From assembly GCA_009691845.1 (NCBI GenBank), contig SIAJ01000001.1:111790-175789 (forward strand): a DNA stretch of 64,000 nt, written 5' to 3'. Below are positions 24,864 to 34,624 of this stretch, piece after piece. How positions within the stretch are numbered: the first letter of the stretch is position 1; each line of letters opens with the position of its first letter. The notes below the pieces were generated by a model. It made no database searches, had not been told where the DNA came from, and worked only from the letters and a program-made list of their open reading frames with translations. The DNA is from Gemmataceae bacterium (lineage in GTDB: Bacteria > Planctomycetota > Planctomycetia > Gemmatales > Gemmataceae). A program made the position numbers and the translations under genes.

Positions 24864-27362
24864 ATGAACCTCCTTCCGATCGATTCCGTTCTGCCGACCG
24901 TTCTCGCCAAGCTGCGTGATTCTCCTGCCGTTGTCCTTCAAGCTCCTCCGGGTGCAGGAAAAACCACCCGCGTTCCGCCGGCCATTCTTGATGCAGGGCT
25001 GTCTGGGCCTCGCGGTATCATCGTGCTTGAACCGCGACGCATTGCCGCACGCGCTGCTGCCCGCCGCATATCGTTTGAGCGTGGAACACAACCGGGAGAC
25101 CTGATCGGCTGGCATGTTCGCTTCGAGCGGCAGGCGAGCCGGAACACGCGCATCCTGGCCGTCACCCCGGGAATCTTGCTACGGATGATGCAGGACGATC
25201 CCTTCCTGGAATCGACCGGCGTCGTGATCTTTGACGAGTTCCATGAGCGTGGATTGGAAACAGATCTTGCCTTCGGTTTGGCCCGTCTGGTGCAGACGAA
25301 TGTCCGGCCCGATTTGAAGCTCGTTGTTATGTCCGCCACTCTCGATGCCGAGTACATCGCGGCCTACTTGGGCGGCTGTCCCATCGTCACGAGCGAGGGG
25401 CGAACCTTTCCGGTCGATATTCGGCACGAGCCAAAGCGCGAGGACGACCGCTGGCCCTTCGCGACCGCGAAAGCCGTGGCTTCCATTCTGGATCGAACAT
25501 CGGGCGATGTGCTCGCTTTTCTGCCCGGGGTGGGCGAGATCCGTGCCGCGGCCGACGATCTTCGCGATATGATCGGCGACGATGCCTTGATCCTGCCGCT
25601 GCACGGCGAATTGCCGGCCGAGGAACAGGATCGGGCTCTTCAGCCGCAGAATCGTCGCCGGATTGTCCTCGCCACCAACGTGGCGGAGACGAGCGTGACG
25701 GTCGAAGGCGTGACGGCCGTCGTCGATTCGGGATTGGCTCGCCAGATGATTTACGATCCTTCCGTCGGGCTCGATCGACTGGAACTCGTGCCCATCTCGA
25801 GAGCCTCGGCCGATCAGCGTGCGGGACGGGCTGGCCGAACGCAGCCGGGAATCTGCATTCGGCTGTGGAGCGAAGTCTCGCACCGATCCCGCCCGGCCAA
25901 CACGGAGCCCGAGATTCGCCGGGTCGATCTCGCGGGAGCCGTGCTGCAATTGCTTTCTCAGGGCGAACGCGTGGAGTCGTTCCCCTGGCTCGATCCACCG
26001 AACGAGCACGTCGCTCGACAATCGCTCGAACTACTCGAACGACTGGGGGCGATCAGCAATGGGACACTTTCCGACCTGGGACGTTCATTCGCTCGGCTCC
26101 CCGTTCATCCGCGTCTCGCACGTTTATTGCTGGATGGAGCCCGATACGGTGAACCCCGTCTGGCGGCCCTGGCGGCGGCGGTGTTGTCGGAACGTGACCC
26201 GTTCGCTCGTGGCCCCGCTCGACAAACGACACATTCGGATTTGCTCGATCGGATGGAGGCTCTCGAAGGCGGTGATTCACCACTTGGCCCGGCAAATCGT
26301 GCTACGGCGAAGTTCATCCTGCGTACTCGCGACCAACTCGAACGCCTTCTCCAGGGCGAGCCGGGAGCGTCAGCGACCGGAGGAAAACTCTCGCCCGAGG
26401 AAGCTCTGGGCCGCGCCCTCCTCGCCGCATTCCCAGATCGTTTGTGCAAACGCCGCGAGCCAGGCAGTCCACGCGGCATCATGGTCGGCGAGCGCGGCGT
26501 AAAGCTCGCTCCGAGCAGCGGCGTCACGCGGGCGGAACTGTTTCTCGCGCTCGATGTCGATGCCGGCCAAGCCGAGACGCTCGTTCGCCTGGCATCGGGC
26601 GTGGAACGTGCCTGGCTTCCCACCGAGCGATTGATCGAATCGATTGATGTCGAGTTCGATGAATCGACAGGCAAAGTGGTGGCGTGGAAGCGAACTCGAT
26701 GCGACGATCTCGTCATCGAGGAGAAATCCGCCAACCTTCCGAACGAACAGCGGGTAGCGCAGGTGTTGCTGGAAGCCGCCCTGAGGAATCTGGAAGGCGT
26801 ACTTCCCGCGGCCGATTCGGATGCCAGGCGATTTCTCACACGAGTGGGTTGCCTGCGTGTATGGATGCCCGAGTTGGGTTTACCGTCGTTCGAAAGCGAA
26901 GTGTTACGAGAAATCCTGGAGTGGCTCGTGCCTGGCTGTCGTTCGTTCGACGATCTGCGACGACGAGATTGGGAGCAGGCGATTCGTGGGAAGCTTACTC
27001 ACGCACAGAGGCAGGCCATCGAACGTGAGGCTCCCGAGCGAATCGAAGTTCCGAGCGGGAGCCAAATCGCGGTGAAGTACGAGGAGGTCCGACCGCCCGT
27101 GCTAGCCGTGCGAGTTCAAGAATTGTTTGGCTTGAGCGATACGCCACGAGTGGCGGCAGGGCGGGTGAAAGTTCTGCTCCACTTACTCGCCCCGAATTAT
27201 CGGCCACAACAGGTCACGGACGACCTGGCGAGTTTCTGGGCGAACACGTATCCGATCGTGCGAAAGGAACTGCGGGCCCGGTATCCTAAACACTCCTGGC
27301 CCGAAGATCCGCTGACGGCGGAGGCTCGTAGCCGACCGGTGCGCAGGGGAAAGCCAGCGTAA
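24864..27362 (+). CDS. hrpB: ATP-dependent helicase HrpB
   Basis: 832 residues, typical of HrpB (DEAH/RHA superfamily 2). Motif I is APPGAGKTT at about 27-35, motif II is DEFHERG near 122, motif III VVMSATLDAEY, motif V NVAETSVTVEGV and motif VI QRAGRAGRTQPG. A winged-helix/ratchet part and the HrpB C-terminal domain follow (PRVAAGRVKVLLHLL, PNYRPQQVTDDLASFWANTY). HrpB is thought to act on RNA or DNA; its role is not settled. A 27-base copy of an intergenic repeat is embedded in frame at 26356-26382, adding about nine residues (GEPGASATG). Confidence 0.94.
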   Translation: MNLLPIDSVLPTVLAKLRDSPAVVLQAPPGAGKTTRVPPAILDAGLSGPRGIIVLEPRRIAARAAARRISFERGTQPGDLIGWHVRFERQASRNTRILAVTPGILLRMMQDDPFLESTGVVIFDEFHERGLETDLAFGLARLVQTNVRPDLKLVVMSATLDAEYIAAYLGGCPIVTSEGRTFPVDIRHEPKREDDRWPFATAKAVASILDRTSGDVLAFLPGVGEIRAAADDLRDMIGDDALILPLHGELPAEEQDRALQPQNRRRIVLATNVAETSVTVEGVTAVVDSGLARQMIYDPSVGLDRLELVPISRASADQRAGRAGRTQPGICIRLWSEVSHRSRPANTEPEIRRVDLAGAVLQLLSQGERVESFPWLDPPNEHVARQSLELLERLGAISNGTLSDLGRSFARLPVHPRLARLLLDGARYGEPRLAALAAAVLSERDPFARGPARQTTHSDLLDRMEALEGGDSPLGPANRATAKFILRTRDQLERLLQGEPGASATGGKLSPEEALGRALLAAFPDRLCKRREPGSPRGIMVGERGVKLAPSSGVTRAELFLALDVDAGQAETLVRLASGVERAWLPTERLIESIDVEFDESTGKVVAWKRTRCDDLVIEEKSANLPNEQRVAQVLLEAALRNLEGVLPAADSDARRFLTRVGCLRVWMPELGLPSFESEVLREILEWLVPGCRSFDDLRRRDWEQAIRGKLTHAQRQAIEREAPERIEVPSGSQIAVKYEEVRPPVLAVRVQELFGLSDTPRVAAGRVKVLLHLLAPNYRPQQVTDDLASFWANTYPIVRKELRARYPKHSWPEDPLTAEARSRPVRRGKPA
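26356..26382 (+). repeat. Intergenic repeat unit inside hrpB
   Basis: These 27 bases (gcgagccgggagcg...ccggag) are identical to the reverse complement of the right arm of the palindrome at 4972-4998. Here only one arm is present and the reading frame stays open through it. Confidence 0.8.
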
Positions 27363-27430
27363 GTTAGTGCTTCGTCAGCTTTAGTCTGATGGATGGCTAC
27401 ATTGGGGTACCCAAAGCACAAGTGAAAAGA

Positions 27431-27468
27431 ATGGGGCCAATGGGACCGATCAGTCCCATTGGCCCCAT
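27431..27468. terminator. Long perfect hairpin between convergent genes
   Basis: A 16-base perfect stem (atggggccaatgggac / gtcccattggccccat) with a 6-base loop, between the end of hrpB and the end of the minus-strand TPR-like gene at 27495. It is well placed as a bidirectional terminator. Confidence 0.75.
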
Positions 27469-27494
27469 ATGTTCCATTCGATTTTGAAAAATTC

Positions 27495-28538
27495 TTACCT
27501 CGAACGTGCCAGCTTCTCCCGGTAAAGTGCTGCCTTGTCCTTGTCGTCGACATCGAAGATCTTGATCAGGCGTGTCATGGCCTTGAGATGCTCACCGCGA
27601 TCTTGGTTATACACCACGTCGACCCACAAGTAGGACCACATGGCATCGCGCTTGTTGTTCTTGGCGAAATAAACGTCGCCGAGAACGTTGTAGCCGAGGG
27701 CCTTCAAATTCGGGTCGGTCGCCTTGGCGATGGCTTCTTCGATCTTCTTGACCGAGGCCGGAAGATCGGGTCCCTTCGCACCGTCCAGACCGAGTTGATA
27801 GATCTCCACACGCGCCTTCAGACCAGCAGGAGAATTCGGATTCTTGTTCACGGCATCGATACGCGTTTTGCCGTCGTCATATTTTTCGGATTGAAACGCG
27901 ATGTCGATCAGGGCGGCGGTTGCCTCCTGCTTGAACTCAGTTGGTACCGTGGGGGCCTTCTCGATCGCCTCGAAGGTTTTGGTTGCACCCGCGTAGTCGG
28001 CCGTGTCCGCTTGCAATCGAGCGAGATTGCGGGCGGCATGCGGGAACTCCCAGCTATCGGGATGGGCACCGATGAAATCGCTCAGGGCCTTGATGGCGGC
28101 CTTGAGTTGATCGTCCCCCTCGGCCACGGCGGCCTGCAAGGTCACGACGCGATAGTCGATGTAACGTCGCGCCCCCACGCCGGCCGTCTTCACTTCGGGA
28201 AGTGCCTGGATCGCCTGATAACCTTTGAGCAGTGCCGGGTAATCGCGAGCAGTTTCGGCCACAGCCAGCTTGCCGATGTCCAGCGAAGCCTTGGCCGGCA
28301 GATCGGAATAGGTCATGCGAATGATCTCGTTCGAAGGAATCACTTCCTCCTTGCCAAGACCTTGTGGCTTGATCTTCACGCCGGCAGCGTTCTCCTCGAG
28401 AATCTTGCCCGCAACGAAAATCGAGCCTCCCTTCTTGTCGCGCCGTTCGACCTTGTCCTGGCCAAGCACGAAAGCCTGGGAGGCAACAATGCATATCAAC
28501 GCGGAGAGGGCACAGAATCCAATAATTCGCTTCATCAT
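27495..28538 (-). CDS. Secreted TPR-like protein
   Basis: 347 residues with a signal peptide (FCALSALICIVASQAFVLG). The next 60 residues are beta-rich (GGSIFVAGKILEENAAGVKI); the rest is a chain of helical pairs in TPR-like style (DYPALLKGYQAIQALPE, DDQLKAAIKALSDFIGAHPD, PHAARNLARLQADTADYAGA). No enzyme motif is seen. Such proteins often scaffold periplasmic assemblies. Its stop-to-start neighbour on the same strand is the much larger TPR-like gene 71 bases upstream. Confidence 0.75.
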   Translation of the reverse strand: MMKRIIGFCALSALICIVASQAFVLGQDKVERRDKKGGSIFVAGKILEENAAGVKIKPQGLGKEEVIPSNEIIRMTYSDLPAKASLDIGKLAVAETARDYPALLKGYQAIQALPEVKTAGVGARRYIDYRVVTLQAAVAEGDDQLKAAIKALSDFIGAHPDSWEFPHAARNLARLQADTADYAGATKTFEAIEKAPTVPTEFKQEATAALIDIAFQSEKYDDGKTRIDAVNKNPNSPAGLKARVEIYQLGLDGAKGPDLPASVKKIEEAIAKATDPNLKALGYNVLGDVYFAKNNKRDAMWSYLWVDVVYNQDRGEHLKAMTRLIKIFDVDDKDKAALYREKLARSR

Positions 28539-28609
28539 GATGACGGAATACTCCGGTAGGTATTTTGTACTCGGGTTCTCCCTTCCCTAAGAGGGAATGG
28601 AGAGAATGA

Positions 28610-31600
28610 TCACGGCGTCGCGGCTTTCGGCAATGTCGCTCTCAAATCCTCGTATTTCTTCTTGACGACCTTGTAGCGATCCTCATTCAGGAAGTCCTGA
28701 ATCTTTTCTATTACATCAGTGGGCACATCGTCGTTCTTGGTGATGAGGTCAAATAATCTTTGGCCGATGTCCTGAAGCTTCAAGGCGACGGCATCGGCCC
28801 CTCCCTTAACTTTCACGGCCACCGCAGGGGTCGTGTATGCGCGGGCACTACAGCGTTGAGCCTCGAAGAACAGATCGAAGTAAAGCTGGCGTTGCTGGTT
28901 CCTGCGCTCGGCAACTACCGGGAAGACGTTCTTGAAGGCGATGTCGACGAAGCCGGAGACGCTTGTCGGAATCTGGAACGAAGTTGTAAGCCCCAGGTCC
29001 ACCACCTGGCTGAGAGTCCCGAAGGTTTGACGTTGACCCAGGAACTTGACCGGCTGCGGAATGCCACCGGGAACAAATTCATTGGTCAGTTTGACCCAGT
29101 TGCTGACAGCCGGCCCAAAGAAGTTCTGGTCTTCGAGCAAGGCACAGTATTCCTTGCGGATGTCGAGGTTGCGATAGCCCCAGCCCTGTGCGACGCCTTT
29201 GCCGACCGGATCGCCCACGACCTTCTTCATCAAGGCGGCTGCCTTGTCGAAGTCCGGCTTGCCGCCCCCCTGGGCACCAGCTTGGCGGTAGGCTCGAGCC
29301 TGCATGTATTCCATCTGCTTGATGAAGGTGGCCTGCTTCGTTGCCGAATCGGGGTCCTTTGGATTTGGCTCAAACGGTTTCTTGATGAGCTGATCGAACA
29401 ACTCCGCTGCCTTTGCGTTCTGGCTCACCGCCCCATAGCCCTGGCCGAGGAACAAGATCACGCCGTTGGACAGCTTGCTCACATCTTCGCCTTTGATCTT
29501 GTCGAGGAACTCCGAGAAGCTCCTGCCGAGTTCGGCCGCGTCTGCCTTTTTCCCTTCCTTGGTCAGAGTTTCGATCTGCCCTTGAATGGTCGAGTTGAGC
29601 GAACGCATCGTCGCAACATTTTGCTCCAGGCTGCCGCCCGAGGCTTGTAGGGCATCGAGCATTTCGCTCGCCTGATCGACTTGCTTGTTCTGCACGAACG
29701 CGGACATGGCGGAAATCAGGAAGCTGCGTTGTGCGGCCCGCATCCGAGTAAATCCGGGCGTTTCCTCGGGTGGAAGAGCCTTGAGTTCTTTCTTCAGGGC
29801 ATCCAGATCGGCCGCTAGCACCTCACCGACCTTGGCAAAGTCCTTGGCTCGGATGAACTCTGCCGCTCGCCCCTGGAGCGAATTGTACTTCAAGCCTCGG
29901 ATCGTGTAGGCGAGGTCATTCTTCTTGGCTTCAAGTGAATCTAGCTTCATCAGGCCTTCGACCGTGGACTTCACGACGGCATCGACCTTGTCGTAATCGG
30001 CATTCATGTAGTAGAGCTGGGCCTGCATCGTCTTGGCACCGGCCCATGCTTCGGCCAGGTAGGCAGGGGATGTTGCGGGCGGCTCTGGTAGGGCTTCGAG
30101 TGCGGCAAGCGTGGCACGGAAGTCCGCCGCCCGCTTGGTGATGTTGGCGGTAAGCGATTCTCGATACTTGGGATCTTTTGCTTCCGGACGGATCAAGAAG
30201 AACATGGCGGCTGCCATCTCGCGTCGGGCCTGGTAAACGTCCGAGTATCCGCTGCCAATGCGGCTGTGGGTCTTCCAGGCGGCATCGTAATCCTTGTCGC
30301 GATTGGCCTGGTAGAAGGCCAACACGTGGCGGATCGCGTCGGTCGGGCCGTCGTTCGGCCAGTTTTTTTCGGCAAAGCTGGCGAGTGCCACGATCCGCTT
30401 GACGTCCGATTCCTGAGCCTCGACCTCCCCGTTGGCTTCTTTCAGCTTGGCCAGTGACGAATTGTAAGCGAACACGGCGAGAGCCGCGGCCACGGCGGCC
30501 TTGGGCATTTTCGGATTATTGCGAGCCAGACCTTCCCCCAGCACGGCCGCTTCGATGGCCCGGTCTTTCTTCGAAAGGAAGCTGACGAGCAACATCTGCG
30601 CATCGAACACCTCGCGAGGTGGGTCCCTGGGCGTCACGCGTTGCAGGCCACGTTCGAGATAGGTGACCGCATTGTCAATTCGCTTCTTCTCTTCTTTTTC
30701 TTGCTCATCCGCAGGCTTCCCGGATGTCGGCAGGTTAAAGATCTTGCCTTGCTGTACCTGTGCGGCGAGATAGCCTTGCTCGAGCGTGTTGATCGATTTG
30801 AGGAGTGGATCGCCACCCTTTCCTTCGGCTTCGAGCACGACGAGTTGATTGATCAGCCGGCGACGCTGGGCTCGATCGCTGTACTCGTTGTCGGTGTCGG
30901 CAATTTCCTTGTAGATCTTGTTCGCATCTTCGAGCAATTGCTTGGCCCCAGGGCTAATGCCAATAATCTTGCGCACGGGTGGTGGCGGTTCCTTGGCCGG
31001 TTCCTTCACCACCTCTTTGCCTTTCTCCTTGTCCTTCTCGCTTGTCTTCGGCTTGGGCATCGGCGGCATGGGCTTTGGCTTCGGCAATTCGTTGAAGATC
31101 ACTCCACCGGGAAGAAAGGCTTGATATTCCTTCATCAGCCCTCGACGGTAACGGGCCCCGATGCCCTCGGGCGTATTCTTTGCTTCGGGATAGGCCTGCA
31201 GCCAGCGTTGGGCGGCCTGCTCGGTGCGAATGAACTTGCCTCCAGGCGTTGTGTCCTTGGCACCGTCTGCCTCGAAAACGTGTTCGATACCGAAGAAGCC
31301 AGCGAGACGCACCGCGTCGGCCGCATCGCGGTTGTTTCGGTTGGCTGCAATAAACTTCTCGATCGCCGGGACGGCCTTGGAAGCTTCACCATTCACGAAC
31401 GCACATTGCCAGGTCCACACGCTCGCCAAAAAACCGATCCGGATATTGGGATAGCGGTCGGCGATTTTGTCAAACGCCTTCTGGGCCTTATCGACACCTT
31501 CGCCCTTCTGGCGAGTTTCGTCTTCGCCGATGAACGTGAGCGCCATTTCATACTGCAACACGGCCGCGTCCAACTCGGCCTGGGCCTTGGATCGTTTGAG

Positions 31601-32140
31601 TTCCGCGTTCAGAGGATCTTTCTCGTCGAGTGTTTTCAACCGGTTTTCCAGGTTTGTGATGGCCCCCTGGTAGCGGTTGAAGGCGGTCGTGAAATTGGGC
31701 CGGGCTCGGGAAAACTCCAGGGCTTTTGCCTCGCGATTTTCGATGCGATTGGCTTTGCTAAGTTGCCCCTTGGCTTGCAGGGCGAACAGGCGTGCGATTT
31801 CCACGTTGGCCTGTGCTGCCATGGGATGCATTGGGTTGGCTTTGATGAACTCCTCGAAGGAGCCACGAGCCTGGAAGATCAGGCTGGCTCGCCGGGCATC
31901 TTCGCTCTCGCTGCTGGCTTCCTCAAGCCGGATGCGAGCGAGTTCGAGGGGAATCAGCCTAACCTCATCTGCAGTGAGAAGGTTCGGCTTGGTTCGGAGT
32001 TCCTCAAGCCGTTGTATGGCCAGATCGACCATGCCGGCGGCGCGCAGGGCACGCACGAGTTCCAACTGAGATGGCTGCTGTGCGTTCGCGGAAATTCCAA
32101 GACTGAGACTCAGGCCGAGCGAAAGTAGGGCTCGTCGCAT
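28610..32140 (-). CDS. Very large secreted TPR-like protein
   Basis: 1176 residues with a signal peptide (ALLSLGLSLSLGISANAQ) and then almost only alpha-helical repeats, several of which fit TPR or related solenoids (for example GSFEEFIKANPMHPMAAQANV, a 34-residue pattern). A Lys/Pro-rich low-complexity linker lies near residues 355-395 (many K, P and E). I chose the ATG at 32140 (MRRALLSL), with ggag upstream; the frame is open to 32170. No catalytic motif is seen. It is probably transcribed with the smaller TPR-like gene downstream, suggesting a joint envelope scaffold. Confidence 0.75.
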   Translation of the reverse strand: MRRALLSLGLSLSLGISANAQQPSQLELVRALRAAGMVDLAIQRLEELRTKPNLLTADEVRLIPLELARIRLEEASSESEDARRASLIFQARGSFEEFIKANPMHPMAAQANVEIARLFALQAKGQLSKANRIENREAKALEFSRARPNFTTAFNRYQGAITNLENRLKTLDEKDPLNAELKRSKAQAELDAAVLQYEMALTFIGEDETRQKGEGVDKAQKAFDKIADRYPNIRIGFLASVWTWQCAFVNGEASKAVPAIEKFIAANRNNRDAADAVRLAGFFGIEHVFEADGAKDTTPGGKFIRTEQAAQRWLQAYPEAKNTPEGIGARYRRGLMKEYQAFLPGGVIFNELPKPKPMPPMPKPKTSEKDKEKGKEVVKEPAKEPPPPVRKIIGISPGAKQLLEDANKIYKEIADTDNEYSDRAQRRRLINQLVVLEAEGKGGDPLLKSINTLEQGYLAAQVQQGKIFNLPTSGKPADEQEKEEKKRIDNAVTYLERGLQRVTPRDPPREVFDAQMLLVSFLSKKDRAIEAAVLGEGLARNNPKMPKAAVAAALAVFAYNSSLAKLKEANGEVEAQESDVKRIVALASFAEKNWPNDGPTDAIRHVLAFYQANRDKDYDAAWKTHSRIGSGYSDVYQARREMAAAMFFLIRPEAKDPKYRESLTANITKRAADFRATLAALEALPEPPATSPAYLAEAWAGAKTMQAQLYYMNADYDKVDAVVKSTVEGLMKLDSLEAKKNDLAYTIRGLKYNSLQGRAAEFIRAKDFAKVGEVLAADLDALKKELKALPPEETPGFTRMRAAQRSFLISAMSAFVQNKQVDQASEMLDALQASGGSLEQNVATMRSLNSTIQGQIETLTKEGKKADAAELGRSFSEFLDKIKGEDVSKLSNGVILFLGQGYGAVSQNAKAAELFDQLIKKPFEPNPKDPDSATKQATFIKQMEYMQARAYRQAGAQGGGKPDFDKAAALMKKVVGDPVGKGVAQGWGYRNLDIRKEYCALLEDQNFFGPAVSNWVKLTNEFVPGGIPQPVKFLGQRQTFGTLSQVVDLGLTTSFQIPTSVSGFVDIAFKNVFPVVAERRNQQRQLYFDLFFEAQRCSARAYTTPAVAVKVKGGADAVALKLQDIGQRLFDLITKNDDVPTDVIEKIQDFLNEDRYKVVKKKYEDLRATLPKAATP

Positions 32141-32435
32141 GGGAAAGCTCCGACAGGGCATATGCAGCAAAATGAATCGTGTATCGTGCCGAAAGGCATT
32201 GTACGTAAGACGCAGGGGGAGGGGAAATGGTTCCCGAAGGAACTAATTGTCACTAGCCCCAGTCGTCCGAGTGCGGGAACCTGGAATTGGCCGACCCTAC
32301 GAACAGGACAATACTGCTCGCGGTGTGAATCGATACGAACCCGACGCGCAAACTCATCGCCCCGCTTGCGCATCGGGTTAGTCTGGGATGTCTCACTCCT
32401 GACAGCAAAGAGTATCGTTTCGCGCGGCTACCTGT

Positions 32436-33962
32436 CTACTCGTTCGGTTCATTCCGATAAGTCAACGGCGAGAGTGCCTTTCGCAAGATCTCACGCATGG
32501 CCTCCAGGTCCGGCTTTTGGCCAGTAAACAACTCAAACTGCATGGCCGCCTGGCGAACGAACATCTCGACGCCGCTCACCGTCTGACAGCCACGCGATTT
32601 CGCTTCCTTGATCAGCAGCGTTTGCTCGGGGTTGTACACCGTGTCGAATACGACGAGGCCTGGCTTCAGAAACCCGGCGTGCAACGGGCTTTCATCCATG
32701 TTCGGGTGCATGCCAATCGGCGTGCAGTTGACGATGATCTCCGTGTCCTGATTGTGTCGGGCGTCCCATTCGATGGCTCTGCCGTGAACCTCGCTCGCCA
32801 GCTTCTCGGCCTTGTCCAGAGTTCGTCCAGCAATGAACAACGGCGTTGCGCCGGCCCGGTGCAAGGCGTGTGCGACCGCCCGGGCGGCACCCCCGCTTCC
32901 CAGAATCAACGCGCTGCACCCTTTGATTTGCTTGCGTCGACCTTCATCAACGGGCATGTTGCGCGACAATCCCTCCAGTGCTGCCTCGTAGTCCGTGTTA
33001 AACGCATGATAGCCGTCTGCCCGCTTGACCAGCGTGTTGGCGGCACTGGTTTCCTTCACACGCTCGTCGATGTGGACCGACAGGTTCGCGGCAGCCTCCT
33101 TGTGTGGGATCGTTACGCTGTAGCCTTCGACGGGGATGGCGTTGAAAGCCTGCAGGGAATCATCGAGTTCGCCACGCGGGACACGAAAGGGCAGGTAGAT
33201 CGCGTTGATGCCGGTTCGACGGAACATCAGGTTGTGCAAGGCCGGGCTGTAAGAATGAGAGACCGGGTCACCCAGCACACCGTAGACCTTCGTTTCCGCG
33301 TTGATGCGATCGACCTGAAAATATCGCTGCACTTCTTCAAAAGAAGGCAGACCAGGAGCGATGCTCCGTTCCTTGTTGAATGCAGAGTAAAGAAACGGTG
33401 CCCCGTAGCGGAGCGACAGAATTCGGCTCGGCGCGCCCATCTCGCCCATGCAGTGGCCGACCGTCGGTTTCTTGGCATTCTTGATAATGTTCAGAATGCG
33501 GATGCAATCGCTCGGATGTCGGGCCATGGTCACGATTTTGAAGACATCCGCGTCCTGCTTGGCCATGCTCTCGTAGATGCCTTCGATGTCCTCCGGCGTT
33601 TCCGAGAAGTTGTGGTAACTGACGATGCGTTTGACGTCCCGAAAGCGTCGGATCTCGTCGGCCACATCGGTTTCAAGGTCGATCCAATCGAATCCGGAAA
33701 CGATGGCCTGCCGAATGATCATGCGGCGTTCTTCTTCGGTCCCCTTCCAGCGACCGCCATCGTTGTGACGGCGCAACGTGGCGATCCACGGGCACTTCCG
33801 ATGGGCGAGCAGCCGCTTGAAATCGACCGCCTTGGCCATGTAATCCAGACGCAACTCGATGAAACGTGCCCCGCGTTGGACGGCCTCGTCCAGCTCGGCC
33901 TGCGCCATTTTGTGGCGAGTACGTGCGATGATGACGCAGACCCGATCGACTCCCAGAGACAT
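32436..33962 (-). CDS. aroDE: Bifunctional 3-dehydroquinate dehydratase/shikimate dehydrogenase
   Basis: 508 residues joining two shikimate-pathway enzymes. Residues 1-225 are a type I dehydroquinase with the His of SYHNF (about 117) and the Schiff-base Lys of VFKIVTMA (about 142). Residues 226-508 are AroE: GDPVSHSYSPALHN, the catalytic Lys of IPHKEA (about 288), Asp of FNTDYEAAL (about 324), the NADP loop GSGGAARA (355-362) and NCTPIGMHPN. The fusion makes steps 3 and 4 of aromatic amino-acid synthesis run in one protein, as in plants. No other aro gene is near. Confidence 0.95.
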   Translation of the reverse strand: MSLGVDRVCVIIARTRHKMAQAELDEAVQRGARFIELRLDYMAKAVDFKRLLAHRKCPWIATLRRHNDGGRWKGTEEERRMIIRQAIVSGFDWIDLETDVADEIRRFRDVKRIVSYHNFSETPEDIEGIYESMAKQDADVFKIVTMARHPSDCIRILNIIKNAKKPTVGHCMGEMGAPSRILSLRYGAPFLYSAFNKERSIAPGLPSFEEVQRYFQVDRINAETKVYGVLGDPVSHSYSPALHNLMFRRTGINAIYLPFRVPRGELDDSLQAFNAIPVEGYSVTIPHKEAAANLSVHIDERVKETSAANTLVKRADGYHAFNTDYEAALEGLSRNMPVDEGRRKQIKGCSALILGSGGAARAVAHALHRAGATPLFIAGRTLDKAEKLASEVHGRAIEWDARHNQDTEIIVNCTPIGMHPNMDESPLHAGFLKPGLVVFDTVYNPEQTLLIKEAKSRGCQTVSGVEMFVRQAAMQFELFTGQKPDLEAMREILRKALSPLTYRNEPNE

Positions 33963-34153
33963 TTCGACCGGCTCCGTCGGCGTGAGGACATGAGTTATTT
34001 AATGTAGCCGTAGGAGGCATATCTCGCAAGCAACGGAATCGTTGCTCAAAAGTTCACGTAAAATTTACAAAATGGTGCTTGACAGCTGACGCCCAATTTG
34101 CGACCCTAACTCTCCGACTAACATCCTGTTCTTTTGACCAAGGAGGGTCTTTC

Positions 34154-34432
34154 ATGTTTTACCAGACCGAAAGCAAGGCGCAAGGTTGGCGAGCAATGGG
34201 CAAGTTCGAAGATGGCCGCGAAGCTCTGCTGCTTCTGGGCCGTTCCTCGACGCAGGTCCGTCAAGGTTACATCGAATCGTTCAACGACCTGTTGGACGAC
34301 GAAGAGCGTGAACAAGTCACCTCGATCTCCCTGCAACGCTGGCATGGTGCCCCGGACGCAGGCAACTGGGAACATCAGACCACGCTGAAGGTTCCGGTAA
34401 TGGTAGCCCGCATGGAACGCGTTGCGGCCTAA
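34154..34432 (+). CDS. Small hypothetical protein with very strong ribosome site
   Basis: 92 residues: MFYQTESKAQGWRAMGKFED, LLLLGRSSTQVRQGYIESF, then a central EEREQVTSISLQRWHGAPD and a C-terminal VPVMVARMERV. I do not recognise the family. The Shine-Dalgarno aaggaggg lies 8 bases before ATG, which is unusual in this window and suggests high expression. A TTGACA -35-like box is at 34079-34084 without a clear -10. A hairpin follows at 34475, making a compact one-gene unit. Confidence 0.75.
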   Translation: MFYQTESKAQGWRAMGKFEDGREALLLLGRSSTQVRQGYIESFNDLLDDEEREQVTSISLQRWHGAPDAGNWEHQTTLKVPVMVARMERVAA

Positions 34433-34474
34433 GCGACCGACCACAACCGAGACCGTTGTGCTACGAAATGACAT

Positions 34475-34501
34475 GAGCGAGGCACGTTGCGTGCCTCGCT
34501 C
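34475..34501. terminator. Hairpin terminator after the small gene
   Basis: A perfect 11-base stem (gagcgaggcac / gtgcctcgctc) with a 5-base loop, 43 bases after the stop. It probably ends the small-protein transcript. Confidence 0.7.
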
Positions 34502-34583
34502 GATAAACCCACTACCAGCCGCTATTTAGACTCTTGCCTGTGAACTTCTCTGCAGGTTGTGGAGAAGTACCTCAGAGTAGTCC

Positions 34584-34598
34584 GCACACTCCGTGTGC
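34584..34598. repeat. Palindromic repeat, CACAC/GTGTG family
   Basis: Core gcacac-tcc-gtgtgc, preceded by agtagtcc. It is related to the copies at 259, 43471, 45495 and 61002. It lies 26 bases before the stop of the minus-strand DUF1501 gene. Confidence 0.6.
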
Positions 34599-34624
34599 CA
34601 ACCTATGCTTGCGATCCAACCGCG

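Noticed and set aside
30641..32128. 495-codon plus-strand frame opposite the large TPR-like gene
   Set aside because: Antisense shadow; the minus frame has a signal peptide, ribosome site and repeat pattern.
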